A stretch of DNA of 64,000 bases from Aphelidium insulamus. Its lineage: Eukaryota > Aphelidiomycota > Aphelidea > Aphelidiaceae. Of this stretch, positions 1 to 11,217 are shown one piece after another. Made by a program: the position numbers and the translations under genes. The stretch is taken from positions 124,001 to 188,000 of the forward strand of contig JAZDSV010000025.1 of assembly GCA_036784855.1 (NCBI GenBank). Direction: 5' to 3'. The notes under the pieces are model-generated. The model made no database searches. It had not been told where the DNA came from and was given only the letters and a program-made list of their open reading frames with translations. Position 1 is the stretch's first letter. Each line of letters begins with the position of its first letter.

Positions 1-177
1 AGAGGTACAATGATTACTGCATGCGTTATGACAACTGTTTAACACTGACTAATTGTAGAATACTTATTGACCACTTGATGCATTGGCGCGACTTCATGCA
101 TTAACGCGACCGAACGCGTGCAAGCGATTACGCAATCATCCCACGGAAATAACAAACGCGCCGTGTTATGCTGCGGA

Positions 178-184
178 TATAAAT
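178..184 (+). promoter_or_regulatory. TATA box of the subtilisin gene
   Basis: TATAAAT lies about 70 bp upstream of the subtilisin ATG, a spacing that fits a TATA-driven start with a short 5' leader. Only the motif is seen; promoter activity is inferred. Confidence 0.45.
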
Positions 185-254
185 AGTTGGCTCGCATGCG
201 CCATGCATTCCTTTCTCTCTCTCCTGCCCTCTTCACCCTTCCATTCGAACCACA

Positions 255-1708
255 ATGCTCACAGCGCAACTGCAGAACCTAGTCGTTGCGGTGGCACTGT
301 TTGCCTGCTGTTCTATGGCCGCCACTGCTGGCGACCGGGCTTTGGTGTTTCAGCAGTCGGGCTCGCAGCCAGAGATGCTGGCCCCGCTGATGACTGTCAA
401 TGCCGACGCCGAAATCATTGACAACGAGTTCATTGTGATGTACAATGCAGCCACTGTTCGCACCGCCGACAGCATCACCGACAGTATCATTGCCGACATT
501 GTCGAGTCCACAATGACGACGGCGTCCTCCACCGCTGACATGCCCGACATCATTCACCGATACCGCCGTGGTTTCGCCGTTCGTTTCAGCCCTGGTACGA
601 CCGAGGCAGCACTGAATGTCGTTCGTCGTCGGCCGGAAGTGGACTTTGTGGAGCCGAACCAAGTGGTCCATGCCTTCGAAGACCTGGGCACACAGTACAA
701 CCCACCCTCATGGGGTCTTGCTCGGGTATGGCAGCACAAGTTCAACCAGACCAAGGAGTACAAGTACCCCACCAGCGCCGGCGAGGGTGTTGATGCGTAC
801 ATTATTGACACTGGTATGTGGGGGCACATCTTTACTAGATATACTTTAGCGTTAATGCGTAGGCATCAATATCGATCACAAGGATTTCGAGGGACGTGCT
901 GTCTGGGGTCTGACTGCTCCACGCAACGACAATGACAAGGATGGCAACGGCCATGGAACCCACGTGGCTGGAACAGTTGCCGGTGCCACGTATGGCGTGG
1001 CAAAGAAGGCTAAAGTGATTGCCGTCAAGGTTTTGCGCTCCAATGGCTCTGGTAGGCGAGATCTTGTTCTCATTACTGATGGTGCTTACACTACTACCAG
1101 GAAGCATTGGAGACGTCATCAAGGGTATCGAGTGGTCTGCGGAGCAGGCTGCTGCGTCGAAGCGTAAATCCGTTGCCAACATGTCGTTGGGTGGTGGCAG
1201 CTCGCGCGCGCTAGACGCCGCTGTTGAGAGCGCCATCGAGAGTGGACTGCACTTTGCCATTGCTGCCGGCAACTCGAACGACGATGCATGCCGCTACAGC
1301 CCTGCCGAAGTTGAGGCGGCAGTTACCGTGGGTGCTAGCACCAAGTCGGACAGCCGTGCGTACTTTTCCAACGTTGGCAAGTGTGTCGACATTTTTGCTC
1401 CCGGTTTGGACATCACTAGCGCATGGATCGGCAGCAACGGTGCATCGCGCACAATTTCCGGCACATCCATGGCGGCGCCCCATGTTTGCGGTGTGATGGC
1501 ACTGTTGCTCGCTGATGCCGACTACACAACTGCGGAGTTGAAGGACAAGCTTGCCGAAATTGCCACGGAGAATGCACTCAGCGGCTTGCCCAGAGACACT
1601 GGTATGCACAGCACAGACACCGCTGGATATTGTTGCTGACATAATGCCGTAGTCAACCTATTGTTGTACAACCGTGTCGACACTTCCAGCGCTGCCGTCG
1701 TGGCCTAG
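255..1708 (+). CDS. Secreted subtilisin-like serine protease (S8A, proteinase K type)
   Basis: Four exons: 255-813, 863-1051, 1101-1601, 1653-1708 (434 aa), all joined by GT-AG introns of 49-51 bp. It starts with a signal peptide (hydrophobic to about residue 25), followed by an I9 inhibitor propeptide ending near VDFVEPNQV. The catalytic domain has all three triad blocks: Asp in AYIIDTG, split by intron 1; His in [11 protein letters not shown]; and Ser in GTSMAAPHV. The oxyanion Asn region reads AIAAGNSN. The fourth exon supplies the usual proteinase K-like end (VNLLLYN). It probably acts outside the cell in general proteolysis. Family assignment is firm; substrate and role are unknown. Proteases of this kind are common in osmotrophic and parasitic fungi. 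Confidence 0.95.
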
Positions 1709-2176
1709 TTGATATTCTACATTGTCACCAACTATGATTAGTTTAGTCGCTCCAAAACCATTCGAGCGGCGCATTGAATAAAAGAGTTTTACCCCCCCCC
1801 CCCATATACACGCCCCCGGTTTTATAGTCGCTACTATTACTTCCACATTTATTCTTTCTTTGTCTCTCTTAAGCTAAAATGATGTCGGATTTCTTTCTAC
1901 CTGTTGAGTAGTGACACTCAGGATTCAACGCAGTATTTACAGCGGACGCCAAATGATTTGATACACAATGATATGATATAAGCTGTGATGGCCAGTCAAA
2001 TATATATTTATTCGCGAAGTTCAAGTTAAATATATTTCCCCCAAATCATACATATTGACTAGGAAGCGCCCCTGACAGCTCTGTTTCACATTTTCTTTCT
2101 ATCTGTCGCGCATTGTTTTCACTTTCTTTCCTGCCACGGTTAATTCCACTTCTCTTCCTTCAAAAGATTCTAATTC
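1709..2176. other. Intergenic, 468 bp
   Basis: AT-rich spacer with a run of about 12 C near 1793-1804. No coding or RNA feature is recognised. Confidence 0.6.
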
Positions 2177-3538
2177 ATGGACACGCCACGCCGCTCGCCG
2201 CGCCTGCAATTTGTACGTGTACAAGCTGCATTTATGACACACTGACACACTGCAGACGCGCCAGCCGCCAGCCGCCACTGTCACCCAAGTTTCAACTACT
2301 GTTACACATCTGCCGTCGCGTCATCCGCTGGGTGACATCACAAATGTGCAGCAAACTCCATCATTTAAGCAGCGGAAGATTCGCGAAACACCGCGTGGGG
2401 CCAGGCGCCGCGACTGTATGTGTCAGGTTGATATTGGTATACTGATTATCATAGACAAGCGTGATGATGCAACTGGAGAGTGGGCTGGGCCATTCTATTG
2501 CACATATGGACGAGACAATCAACATCACTGGGTTGATGATGCGAGTAACTTTTTCTTCAAAAATAATGGCGAGCCTTCGTCGACGTGTTCACATCACAAG
2601 GCAGTAGCAAACTCGGCCAACAATGTTAAGGCTATCATTGCAAAGGTACTATTTCTTCATCTCTGTCTATATCTGACTGATAGGCAAAACATCGGGATAA
2701 TACTGCACGGCGACTGATTCAAGTGCTGGATATCGTGCGCGACAATGCCAAGGTTAATGGTGTTGATGATGTCGAGTTGTCTGGTGCTTTGGATATTGCA
2801 AGAGACCTCGCTTTTAAATCGTCTCCAACCTGGAGCAATAACCAGAAGGTACAGTACACTGTCTTTCTATTTGTCTTTATCTGCTATATCGTGGGTGACT
2901 CTGCCCATTGATTTTTGTTTCATTTGTGATATTTTCCTACAATTTACTAAATTTTTTGTGTCAAGCTCAAGAATGCTCGCCGCGAAGAGTACGCTGCTTC
3001 TTACGCCGACTCTCAGCCTCTACTTACGAAGCCGGAGTTGGACAATATTGTTGAAGAGATTGCGGCGTCGCCACGTGCAGAGTTTGGTGGGAAATCGCTA
3101 GATGAAGCGTTTGCAGAAGGGTCGACGGCCGTTTACATCGGAATGACAAAGCAGACCGATATCACTCAAGAATCGCTGCGCTGGCTCACGGCTCGAGGAG
3201 CAAACATTCCTGGCACTATTACTCGCAATCGACCGGTTCTACAGTTGAAGCAGGTCGACGGCACTCTGCGTACTATCACCATGAAGAACGCGCAGACCAA
3301 CTTTGGTTTCAAGACTGTGGAAGTTTGGCGCAACCCTCTACGATGGAATGCATCGTACGTGGAGGATGCTTTACAAGAACGATACCACAAGTACGAACTC
3401 GGGCGTCGACTATGGCGTCATGTTGCTATGGGTCAGAACAGCGACAAACCCGGGGAGGAGATGATTGTCAAGGTGTTCGTCACTTACTCGACCACTGTCA
3501 TGGCGCGCTACGGCCAAGATGTGAGAGTTGTGAAGTAG
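2177..3538 (+). CDS. Unrecognised protein, five exons
   Basis: Exons 2177-2212, 2256-2415, 2455-2645, 2684-2848, 2966-3538 keep one frame through four GT-AG introns (374 aa). The tiny first exon gives the only upstream ATG. The first 70 residues are basic and disordered-looking with several Ser/Thr-Pro sites (DTPRRSPRL, QQTPSFK, RETPRG), as in cell-cycle kinase substrates. The middle has a Trp/His-rich block (QHHWVDD). The C-terminal 190 residues, one long exon, look globular (YIGMTKQTD, TMKNAQTNFGF, VEVWRNPLRW). I recognise no family. Intron 2 is 39 bp, in frame and stop-free, so retention would only insert 13 residues. Confidence 0.7.
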
Positions 3539-4081
3539 CGTGCTACTTGCACTTGATAATGTAATGCCTCTCGTTCTGCATTTTGATTGTTTCGATTGAA
3601 TTTTCACTTTGGTGAGCATGTGATGTGATGATGGCTGGAGCGCATAGTGGGTTCATTGCTTCATCTTGATTGTCTCTCTGAAACAATTTCCCTGCAATTA
3701 GCACACACGGAAGGTACACGTCCGCCTACGGCTACTTGTATTCTTGGTTCTAGCATTTTCACTTCAGGATTTTCATCCTCAAGAATCGGAGCTCCAAGAA
3801 TTCGAATATATTATCTCATTGAATATTATACACTCTCTCATTTCTCATGATCTGCTATTACAGATGCTTGGTTTCGCCTAGCGTGCATTGCAACATGTAG
3901 TTGTATTATAGCAATAGCAAGGGCGCAGCCTCTGCTACTGTTTTGGCCCAAATCTCCACTCTCTCACAATTACCGAGCTGAACAATCCGTAGTATGGCTT
4001 CGAAATACATTCAGACCGGTGGTGGTTCAAATTTGCACGATACATCGCGTGTTGATGGCTCCAACTGCATGAGACTACAAC
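3539..4081. other. Intergenic, 543 bp
   Basis: Spacer between the unrecognised gene and aconitase. No gene, RNA or repeat is recognised. Confidence 0.6.
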
Positions 4082-7072
4082 ATGGTGGTGTTTCGATGCG
4101 AAGTGTTGAAGCTGTGCGTCAAAGCAGCATCGCTTCTATCTGAACCACTTGGTCGCGCACTTCTCTCCCAGAACGGGCATTCCAGCCGTGCGCGACTATT
4201 GTCCACACCCGCCGTGGACAAGGACAGGGATCAAAGCGTGTCAGAGACATTACCGTTCTGTTACAGAGTGGAACTGATGCAACGCGGAGCCTGCCCGCCA
4301 TATGCGAAATTGGCCGCTAATCTGCGGCGGCATCGGCACTTATTCTACAAGCAGCGCCCGCTCACACTGACAGACAAGGTGCTGGCCTCACATGTACACC
4401 TTGACTACACCACTAGTGGTTCTGGCAGTGACGGCACCAGCGTGGTCCAGCGCGGCTCCACCTACTTGAAACTGCGTCCAGGTACCCTAATTGTCTGGTA
4501 TAACCTGTTTCAACTGCGCGGTAGACCGCGTGGCCATGCAGGACGCCTCGGCACAGATGGCCCTGCTGCAGTTCATGAACTGTGGCCGCGCCGCCGCCGC
4601 CGTGCCCACCTCCATCCACTGCGACCATCTGATCCGCGCACACTCGGGCGCCCGCGCCGACCTCGACACCAGCCTGTCGACGGAGCGCGAGATATACGCG
4701 TTTCTGGAGGCGGCTGCCAGGCGATACGGACTGGCGTTCTGGCGGCCGGGCAGCGGCATCATCCATCAGATTGTGCTGGAGAATTATGCGGCGCCCGGCG
4801 CGCTGATCTTGGGCACGGACTCGCACACTCCCAATGCGGGTGGTCTGGGTGCCATGGCTATTGGCGTGGGTGGCGCAGATGCTGTGGATGCCATGGCTGA
4901 TATTCCCTGGGAACTGAAGGCACCGCGTATAATGGGTGTCCGGCTCACTGGTCGCCTAAGTGGTTGGACCAGTGCCAAGGGTGAGTTAGAGTGTATATTC
5001 TCAGACATGATATATGTGTTGAAACACTTCAGATGTCATATTGCACTTGGCTGGCCGGCTGAGCGTGCGTGGCGGTACCGGGTTTGTGCTAGAATACTTT
5101 GGTGAGGGTGTCGATACACTGTCCTGCACCGGGATGGCCACTATATGCAACATGGGTGCCGAGGTACACATGTGGTTCTGCGTGGCAACTCAATTTAGTT
5201 TTAGGTCGGCGCGACAACCAGCCTGTTCCCCTACAATCGCCAGATGAGCGAATATCTGCGCGCTACTGGCCGTGGTGATGTCGCAGATGCTGCAGACTCT
5301 GTCAGTGCCGAGACGGGACTGCTATGGGCTGATCCGGGCGCCGACGCCGCCAGTTACGACAAAGTAATCGAAGTCGACTTGAGCGCACTGGAGCCGCATA
5401 TAAGTGAGTTATGTTGGTAAGCATAATTGCAATCAATTTTATTTGTGCAGACGGCCCGTTCACTCCGGATGCTGCCACGCCGATCTCCAAGATGAAGGAA
5501 TTGATGGTGCAGAATGGATGGTAGTAACTGTTTGTATGTCAAATTATATTAAGCATTAATTTGCAGGCCTGCCGATATATCATCAGCACTTATCGGCTCT
5601 TGTACCAACAGCAGCTACGAGGACATGAAAGTATTTGAACACATTTAGTACCGTTATTAATCCGTAGGTCCCGAGCAACTTCTATTGCCAAGCAGGCTCG
5701 CGATGCGGGACTGAAGGCAAAGAGCGACTTTCTTATCACGCCTGGATCGGAGCAGGTAGCACTTGCATTTGAGCGGAGATGTTATTAACATTTAAGATTC
5801 GTGCCACAATTGAGCGTGATGGTTTCACCGACACCCTCACTGCGGGCGGTGGAATGGTGCTGGCTAATGCGTGTGGACCCTGTATCGGGCAGTGGGACCG
5901 GGAGACTAACGATTCTGCAAACGTCATTCTGACAAGTTTCAATCGCAATTTCAAGGGCCGAAACGATGGAAACACCAAGACTATGAATTTTCTTGCGTCC
6001 CCAGAGGCTAGTACAGCTGCAGTGCGATCAAACCATTAGATTTTAATTAATGCAGATTGTCACCGCAATGGCATTTGCGGGCCGGCTGGATTTCAATCCT
6101 GTTACGGACAGCATAGCGACAGAGTCGGGATCATTCCAGTTTGAGCCACCTCAAGGCGCTCAGCTCCCCGGTTCAGGTTTCGACACAGGCATGCGTGATG
6201 CTAGTTCAAGTACAATATCTAATGTTCAAACAGGACGCAAAGAATTTACGGCGCCCAGCCAACAAACGGGCGATCCCACCGTCCAAGTCAAGGTTGACCC
6301 AAAGTCTGACCGACTGGAGCTGCTGCAACCATTTGCCGCATGGCACGGCCGCGAACTGTCGGACAACCTGGTTCTGGTCAAAGTGCGCGGCAAATGCACT
6401 ACCGATCACATCAGGTTTGTTCAGGTGCACTAATGTCAAGTTATCCCAATATACATAACGCAGCGCTGCTGGTAAATGGCTCAAGTACAAGGGCCACTTG
6501 AGCAATCTGGCCAATAACACACTGATCGGCGCGGTGGATGCACACACTGGCAAGGTGAATGCGGTCACAAGTCAACTGTCACAAAAGGTTGCCGCGATTC
6601 CAGATACTGCGCGAGAATACCAGGCTGCTGGCCGGCCGTGGATTGTGGTTGCCGACCACAACTACGGTGAAGGTATGGTGCCGTTGTCGTCAACACGGTC
6701 TGAAACATGGGTGCAGGATCTGCCAGGGAGCACGCGGCGCTGCAGCCCCGCTTCCTCGGCTGCACCATGATTGTGGCCAGATCATTTGCGCGCATACACG
6801 AGACGAATCTGAAGAAGCAGGGCGTGCTGCCGGTCACATTCGCCGACCCGACAGACTATGACAGAATTAGCGCCACGTCCGTCATCAGCACCGTGGGTCT
6901 GCCGGAACTTGTACGCGCTGGCCACGGACAATTGGCGCTCCATGTGCGGGACGGCGATAAACAGTATGACATACCCGTCTGTCACACAATGAGCGCGGAC
7001 CAGTTGCGCTGGTTCCAGAGCGGCAGTGCCCTGAATGCCATCCGTGACTCTGTCACTCAGCAGGCAGCATAA
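4082..7072 (+). CDS. ACO2: Mitochondrial aconitate hydratase
   Basis: Interconverts citrate and isocitrate in the TCA cycle. Eleven exons: 4082-4481, 4525-4980, 5033-5163, 5205-5403, 5451-5520, 5567-5630, 5668-5755, 5797-6006, 6056-6414, 6464-6672, 6717-7072 (about 846 aa). The start gives a basic, Arg/Ser-rich mitochondrial presequence. Family blocks appear in order: [38 protein letters not shown] (first cluster Cys), [12 protein letters not shown] (other two cluster Cys), CTTDHIS and the C-terminal swivel domain. Two oddities: the intron at 6007-6055 is GC-AG (donor GCTAGT), and the junction at 5630/5668 leaves the frame one base out if GT-AG is used. The latter suggests an extra A in the AAA run or an unusual splice site. 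Homoaconitase is less likely given the DRVAMQD and cluster blocks. Confidence 0.95.
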
Positions 7073-7161
7073 GATATGGACATTAATTACGGGAATTTAT
7101 TCTGAAGTATTAAGTATGCACAGAGAGAGTATTTACAATTATATACAGAGGTCTGCCGCCA

Positions 7162-8160
7162 TTATAGCAGAGACAGCGTGACAGCGCCGGCCATTGAGAG
7201 CCATATACAAGTTTTAACGGCACGCGTAGATTCAGCCCCGCCCGATATGGATTTTTCCGTGTAGTCGTAGGTGCGTGTATTGCCGTCAATGTGAGTCACG
7301 TTGGCTGCAATGGGCTTGGCTGTGTACGGGTCGCATGGCACAGGCTTGTCGACGCGGTCCACGTGTCCGTATGTCGGCGCCGGTTTGGCGGCAGCAGAAT
7401 TGTCGGTAACTTGATTAGTAACGTCGGCAGCGGCACCTGCGTTACTGTCGCCGGTAACTGGTGCAGCTGGTGGGGACAGGGGTGCCACGGGTGCCGGAGA
7501 TACTGGTGCCGCTGTTAAAGCTGCCTTCCCGGTGCAAAGACCGCTCTGACAGCCAGCGCCGCAGTAGTTGTCATCGGCGCCACAGAATCCGTACGCGCTA
7601 CAGCATTGGTTGGACGCGCACACGGCCCCGCCGAAATCCTTGCCACATCGCTGCTCACTGCCGGGGCGATCCGGTGCCACATTAGCGGCTGGTGCCGGCG
7701 AGACACTCCGCTGCTGCTGTCCCAGACTAAGTGACAAGGAGGGACTGTTTGGCACGGCAACGCCGGACTGACAGTCCGCCACCACCGCGGTGACAGGCAC
7801 CCGGCCCGCCGCCTCATCCGCAATCTGAATGAACGCACCGTACGCCAGGTCCACATCGCCCCACTTGCACCCCTCACACTTGTCCATCACACGTACCGTG
7901 ATGGAGCCCTTTGGGCCGGTGACACGGACGCACGTGTTGCACGGCACCGATTCAATCTGGGCAAAGGACAGCGCGCAGATGTGGTCCGTGTTCTGGAGCT
8001 GGGTGCCGCACGCGCCCGTGCCACCGTTCGGGTAGTAGAATGTGCCGTCGCCGCTGAATGAGCGCTTGGATAGGTGCACGGTGGTGGCCTCTGCTGCCAT
8101 GGCCACAACAACAACAACAACTACTAATGCCGCCAAGAAATGTAAACGCTGCAGTGCCAT
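7162..8160 (-). CDS. Expansin-like DPBB protein with hevein-type chitin-binding module
   Basis: Single exon, 332 aa. I start at the ATG at 8160 because it is followed by a clear signal peptide (MALQRLHFLAALVVVVVV). Residues ~35-130 are an expansin/RlpA double-psi beta barrel: GTFYYPNGGTGACG, VRVMDKCEGC, DVDLAYGAF. Residues ~180-220 are a CBM18/hevein domain with eight closely spaced cysteines (RCGKDFGGAVCASNQCC, FCGADDNYCG). Then follow a Pro/Ala/Thr-rich linker and a short C-terminal region ending in a hydrophobic tail that may be a GPI signal. Likely a wall-loosening or wall-binding surface protein acting on chitin or cellulose. Expansin-CBM18 proteins are known from chytrid-type fungi and some amoebae. 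Activity is inferred from fold only. Confidence 0.88.
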   Translation of the reverse strand: MALQRLHFLAALVVVVVVVAMAAEATTVHLSKRSFSGDGTFYYPNGGTGACGTQLQNTDHICALSFAQIESVPCNTCVRVTGPKGSITVRVMDKCEGCKWGDVDLAYGAFIQIADEAAGRVPVTAVVADCQSGVAVPNSPSLSLSLGQQQRSVSPAPAANVAPDRPGSEQRCGKDFGGAVCASNQCCSAYGFCGADDNYCGAGCQSGLCTGKAALTAAPVSPAPVAPLSPPAAPVTGDSNAGAAADVTNQVTDNSAAAKPAPTYGHVDRVDKPVPCDPYTAKPIAANVTHIDGNTRTYDYTEKSISGGAESTRAVKTCIWLSMAGAVTLSLL

Positions 8161-8579
8161 GGATAAATAATATGTATGCGGAGTAATAAAAAAGACAAGT
8201 ATGTATACAAGGAGAAGCGATGAAGGGAAGAACACGACACAAGGCCCCGCTGTTATAGCCGCGCCGTAACAGTCCTTGTGCAACCTGGCAATTAATCTTT
8301 AACTGACCAATCACGTGCCTCGGAAATATTGCTTTTCAATCTTTTGCCTTTTTGTGGCAATCTACAACGATTTGGCACTAGTAGCTGTTGCGGCGTTCTG
8401 GTGGGCGCATGGTTTAGGGGCATGTTGCTGGGACGTGAACTCGATGCTGAACATTTCTCGGTGTACTCCATTAGAGCTATGAAAACAAGTTACTTGATGG
8501 CGAAATGCGTCAAATGATTGCTTACAAACGACAACGCCACAATTACACGCCTCCCTTAACGTTCGCAAATCGCGCAAAA
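8161..8579. promoter_or_regulatory. Divergent promoter region of the expansin gene and tandem copy 1
   Basis: No gene. The last ~60 bp before the copy 1 ATG (8519-8579) recur almost unchanged before copies 2 (9983-10041) and 3 (11159-11217), including CTTACAAACG and CGCCACAAT, so the proximal promoter was duplicated with the genes. An in-frame upstream ATG at 8505 is present, but the signal peptide begins at 8580. Confidence 0.5.
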
Positions 8580-9344
8580 ATGGTGCACACGAAATCAGCC
8601 ATTGCCGCGTGTGTGATGGGTGCCGCTTCGTGCGCCTCTGCCCTGGTGCCCACTCCCACATTCCCCACTGCACCGCAGTTTACCACAACGCTTACTTTGG
8701 GTGACTATGTCTTTACCATGCACACTGACGTGCCGAATAAGCGCGTCCATCTGGCACAAGCGGAAGTTGGCAGCGTGTTCTACGTGGATGTATGATTTAC
8801 TCTGTATCAAGTAAAGTAAATAATATTTATAACTTTAATCAATAGGGCGTGGCCTACGCGTACCCTGAAGGCCTTCCGCTGTGCCTGCGCTCCCCACCGC
8901 TGGACATCAACTTCAATTTTTTTGAAAAATCCAATGTGTGTGTGTGTGTGTATATATCTATGCATATGTGAATAACAACAAACTTAAAATAATATGTAGT
9001 GGAATGCCACCGTCGATATCAATGGCGTGACCGTGGACCACTACGTGAACGTGTTCAGCCCGATTAATGAGGACTACAACGCCGAGATGTACGTGGACCA
9101 CACTACCAAAGACTACGTGGCGTATAAGGTCAAATCGGAAGTGGTGACCGCCTACTTCTCCTCCTTTAAGCGCACCGTGTCGGCGTCGGCATTCAACCCG
9201 CCGTTCCCGTTCTTCTTGTGCCTGGACATGCCGGACCTGCCCTTCTGGGACGTCGTGGATGACATGGTGCACAACAAGGGCGCCAAGGTTTCCGGTGCGC
9301 TGAAGGATCATGCACAGAAGCAGCGACTTCTTCTGCAGCATTAG
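8580..9344 (+). CDS. Secreted small protein, tandem family copy 1
   Basis: Exons 8580-8789 (210 bp), 8846-8935 (90 bp), 9000-9344 (345 bp); 214 aa. A signal peptide (MVHTKSAIAACVMGAASC) is followed by the family motif FPTAPQFTTTLT, then a pattern of beta-strand-like segments, VDHYVNVF, DYNAEMYVDHTT and a conserved block SASAFNPPFPFFLCLD. The overall pattern (secreted, about 200 aa, strands of alternating residues around VYVD/MYVD motifs) recalls ependymin- or LolA-like lipid-binding folds, but I cannot confirm this. Two more copies follow in the same orientation and a divergent fourth lies at 27.3-28.1 kb, all with first exons of 210 bp and second exons of 90 bp. Function unknown. Confidence 0.85.
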
Positions 9345-10041
9345 AAGTGCTTTCATCGGTGCTTCACTACCCTGCAATGCCTCACTAGAGCAATAAATTC
9401 CACCAATAATCACTGAGCTGCTCTAGGGAAGATCATGGCTGTACAAGGGAACATCGACGCTCATACATAGCTGGACGTGGGCGCACACGGTAAAGTGACC
9501 AGTCACGTGCGTTTTATTTTCTCTTATTGCGACAATTCTACTTGGCGCTAGTAATGTATGGCTATTGTTCACATCTAGTAACCGGCTAGAAACGTACGTA
9601 TCGTCAAATTACACAGAGCATATGCCTGGGGTCTAAATTTATGCTTACCATTTTTTGGGGCAATATGTGTAGTGTGCTTTGTTTTTTTCGTAAGTGCTTT
9701 GGTACCATGCTTATACTACGATTACCAATATATACTGAGAACAGACAAGGAACCATAATATATCCCTACACAAAGGTGTGAATAAGTAATTGATGGTAAT
9801 ACTAGACAACAGAGAGACCAGAGACCCGACAAGGAACCACAAGATCCTGTTGAGTGTGAACCATAAGATATCGCGATGCAAAATTGTGAATAAGTACTTG
9901 ATGGCACTGCCAACATGTTTGTTGAACAGACAAGAACACAAAATATCAGGATAAGTTGTGAACATTTGTATCACTTATGCAAAAGCTTGCTTACAAACGA
10001 AAACGCCACAATCACACGCCTGCCTTACAAATCGCGCAAAA
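9345..10041. repeat. Intergenic part of a ~1.18-kb tandem duplication
   Basis: The stretch from about 9511 to 10041 reappears at about 10727-11217 with high identity (shared TTTTCTCTTATTGCGACAAT, GGTACCATGCTTATACTACG). It is the flank carried along when copies 2 and 3 were duplicated. No gene is recognised in it. Confidence 0.75.
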
Positions 10042-10800
10042 ATGGTGAACACGAAATCAGCCATTTCCGCATGTGTGCTGGGTGCCGCGTCGTGCGTGTC
10101 TGCTCTGGCGGCCACTCCAACATTCCCCACTGCACCGCAGTTTACCACAACAGTCACTGTTGACAACGTGGATGTCACCATGTACGCCGACATGCCGAAG
10201 AAGCGCGTCCATCTGGCCTTGGAAGAAGCTGGCAACCTATTCTACGTGGATGTATGATTAATTATTTGCATACATACTAATCACATAATGAACTCACTTA
10301 TAGCGCGTGGCCTATGCGTACCCAGAAGGCCTTCCGCTGTGCCTGCGCACGCCGCCTCTAGACATCAACTTGAACCTGTTTGACAAATCCAATGTGCGTG
10401 TTTAACTATTATGTAACAACAAACTTACAATAATATGTATGTATAGTGGAATGCCACCGTCGATCTCAATGGAGTGACCGTGGACCACTACGTGAACGTG
10501 TTCAGCCTGATCAACGAGGACTACAACGCCGAGATGTACGTGGACCACACCACCAAGGACTACGTGTCGTACGTGGACATGTCGGACCCCGTTCCCGCCT
10601 ACTTCTCCTCCTTCAAGCGTACCGTGTCGGCTTCGGCCTTCAACCCGCCGTTCCCGTTCTTCTTGTGCCTGGACCTGCCGGACTTGCCCTTCTGGGACGT
10701 CGTGGATGACATGGTGCACAACAAGGGTTTTCTCTTATTGCGACAATTCTACTTGGCGCTAATAATGTATTGCTGTTGTGCGCATCTAGTAGCCGGCTAG
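10042..10800 (+). CDS. Secreted small protein, tandem family copy 2, altered C-terminus
   Basis: Exons 10042-10251, 10304-10393, 10447-10800; 217 aa. It is nearly identical to copy 3 up to VVDDMVHNKG. There the normal tail (about 21 residues rich in Ala, Lys and Gln) is lost and the frame runs into former 3'-flanking DNA, adding a hydrophobic, Cys-containing tail (FLLLRQFYLALIMYCCC) before a stop at 10798. The join at about 10727 brings coding sequence next to sequence that lies ~230 bp downstream in copy 1, so it arose by deletion. The new tail could act as a membrane anchor or destabilise the protein. Signal peptide and introns are intact, so it may still be expressed. Confidence 0.8.
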
Positions 10801-11217
10801 AAACGTATCGTCACATTACACAGCTTACCACTTTGGGCAATATGTGTAGTGTGTTATGTTTTTTTCGTAATTGTTTTGGTACCATGCTTATACTACGATT
10901 ACCAATATATACTGAGAACAGACAAGGAACCATAATATATCCCTACACAAAGGTGTGAATAAGTATTGATGGTAATACTAGACAACAGAGAGACCAGAGC
11001 CCCGACAAGGAACCACAAGATCCTGTTGAGTGTGAACCACAAGATATCGCGATGCAAAATTGTGAATAAGTACTTGATGGCATTGCCAACATGTTCGTTG
11101 AACAGACAAGAACACAAAATATCAGGATAAGTTGTGAACATTTGTATCACTTATGCAAAAGCTTGCTTACAAACGAAAACGCCACAATCACACGCCTGCC
11201 TTACAAATCGCGCAAAA
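10801..11217. repeat. Intergenic, second unit of the tandem duplication
   Basis: Near-copy of 9580-10041 with small indels. Holds the duplicated promoter of copy 3 and no separate gene. Confidence 0.7.

Noticed and set aside
59-269. Minus-strand open frame across the subtilisin promoter
   Set aside because: No domain, no start context, and it overlaps the TATA box and leader of a clear gene on the other strand.
8505-8579. Upstream in-frame ATG before tandem copy 1
   Set aside because: It would put 25 polar residues ahead of the signal peptide; copies 2 and 3 do not conserve that ATG at the same place.
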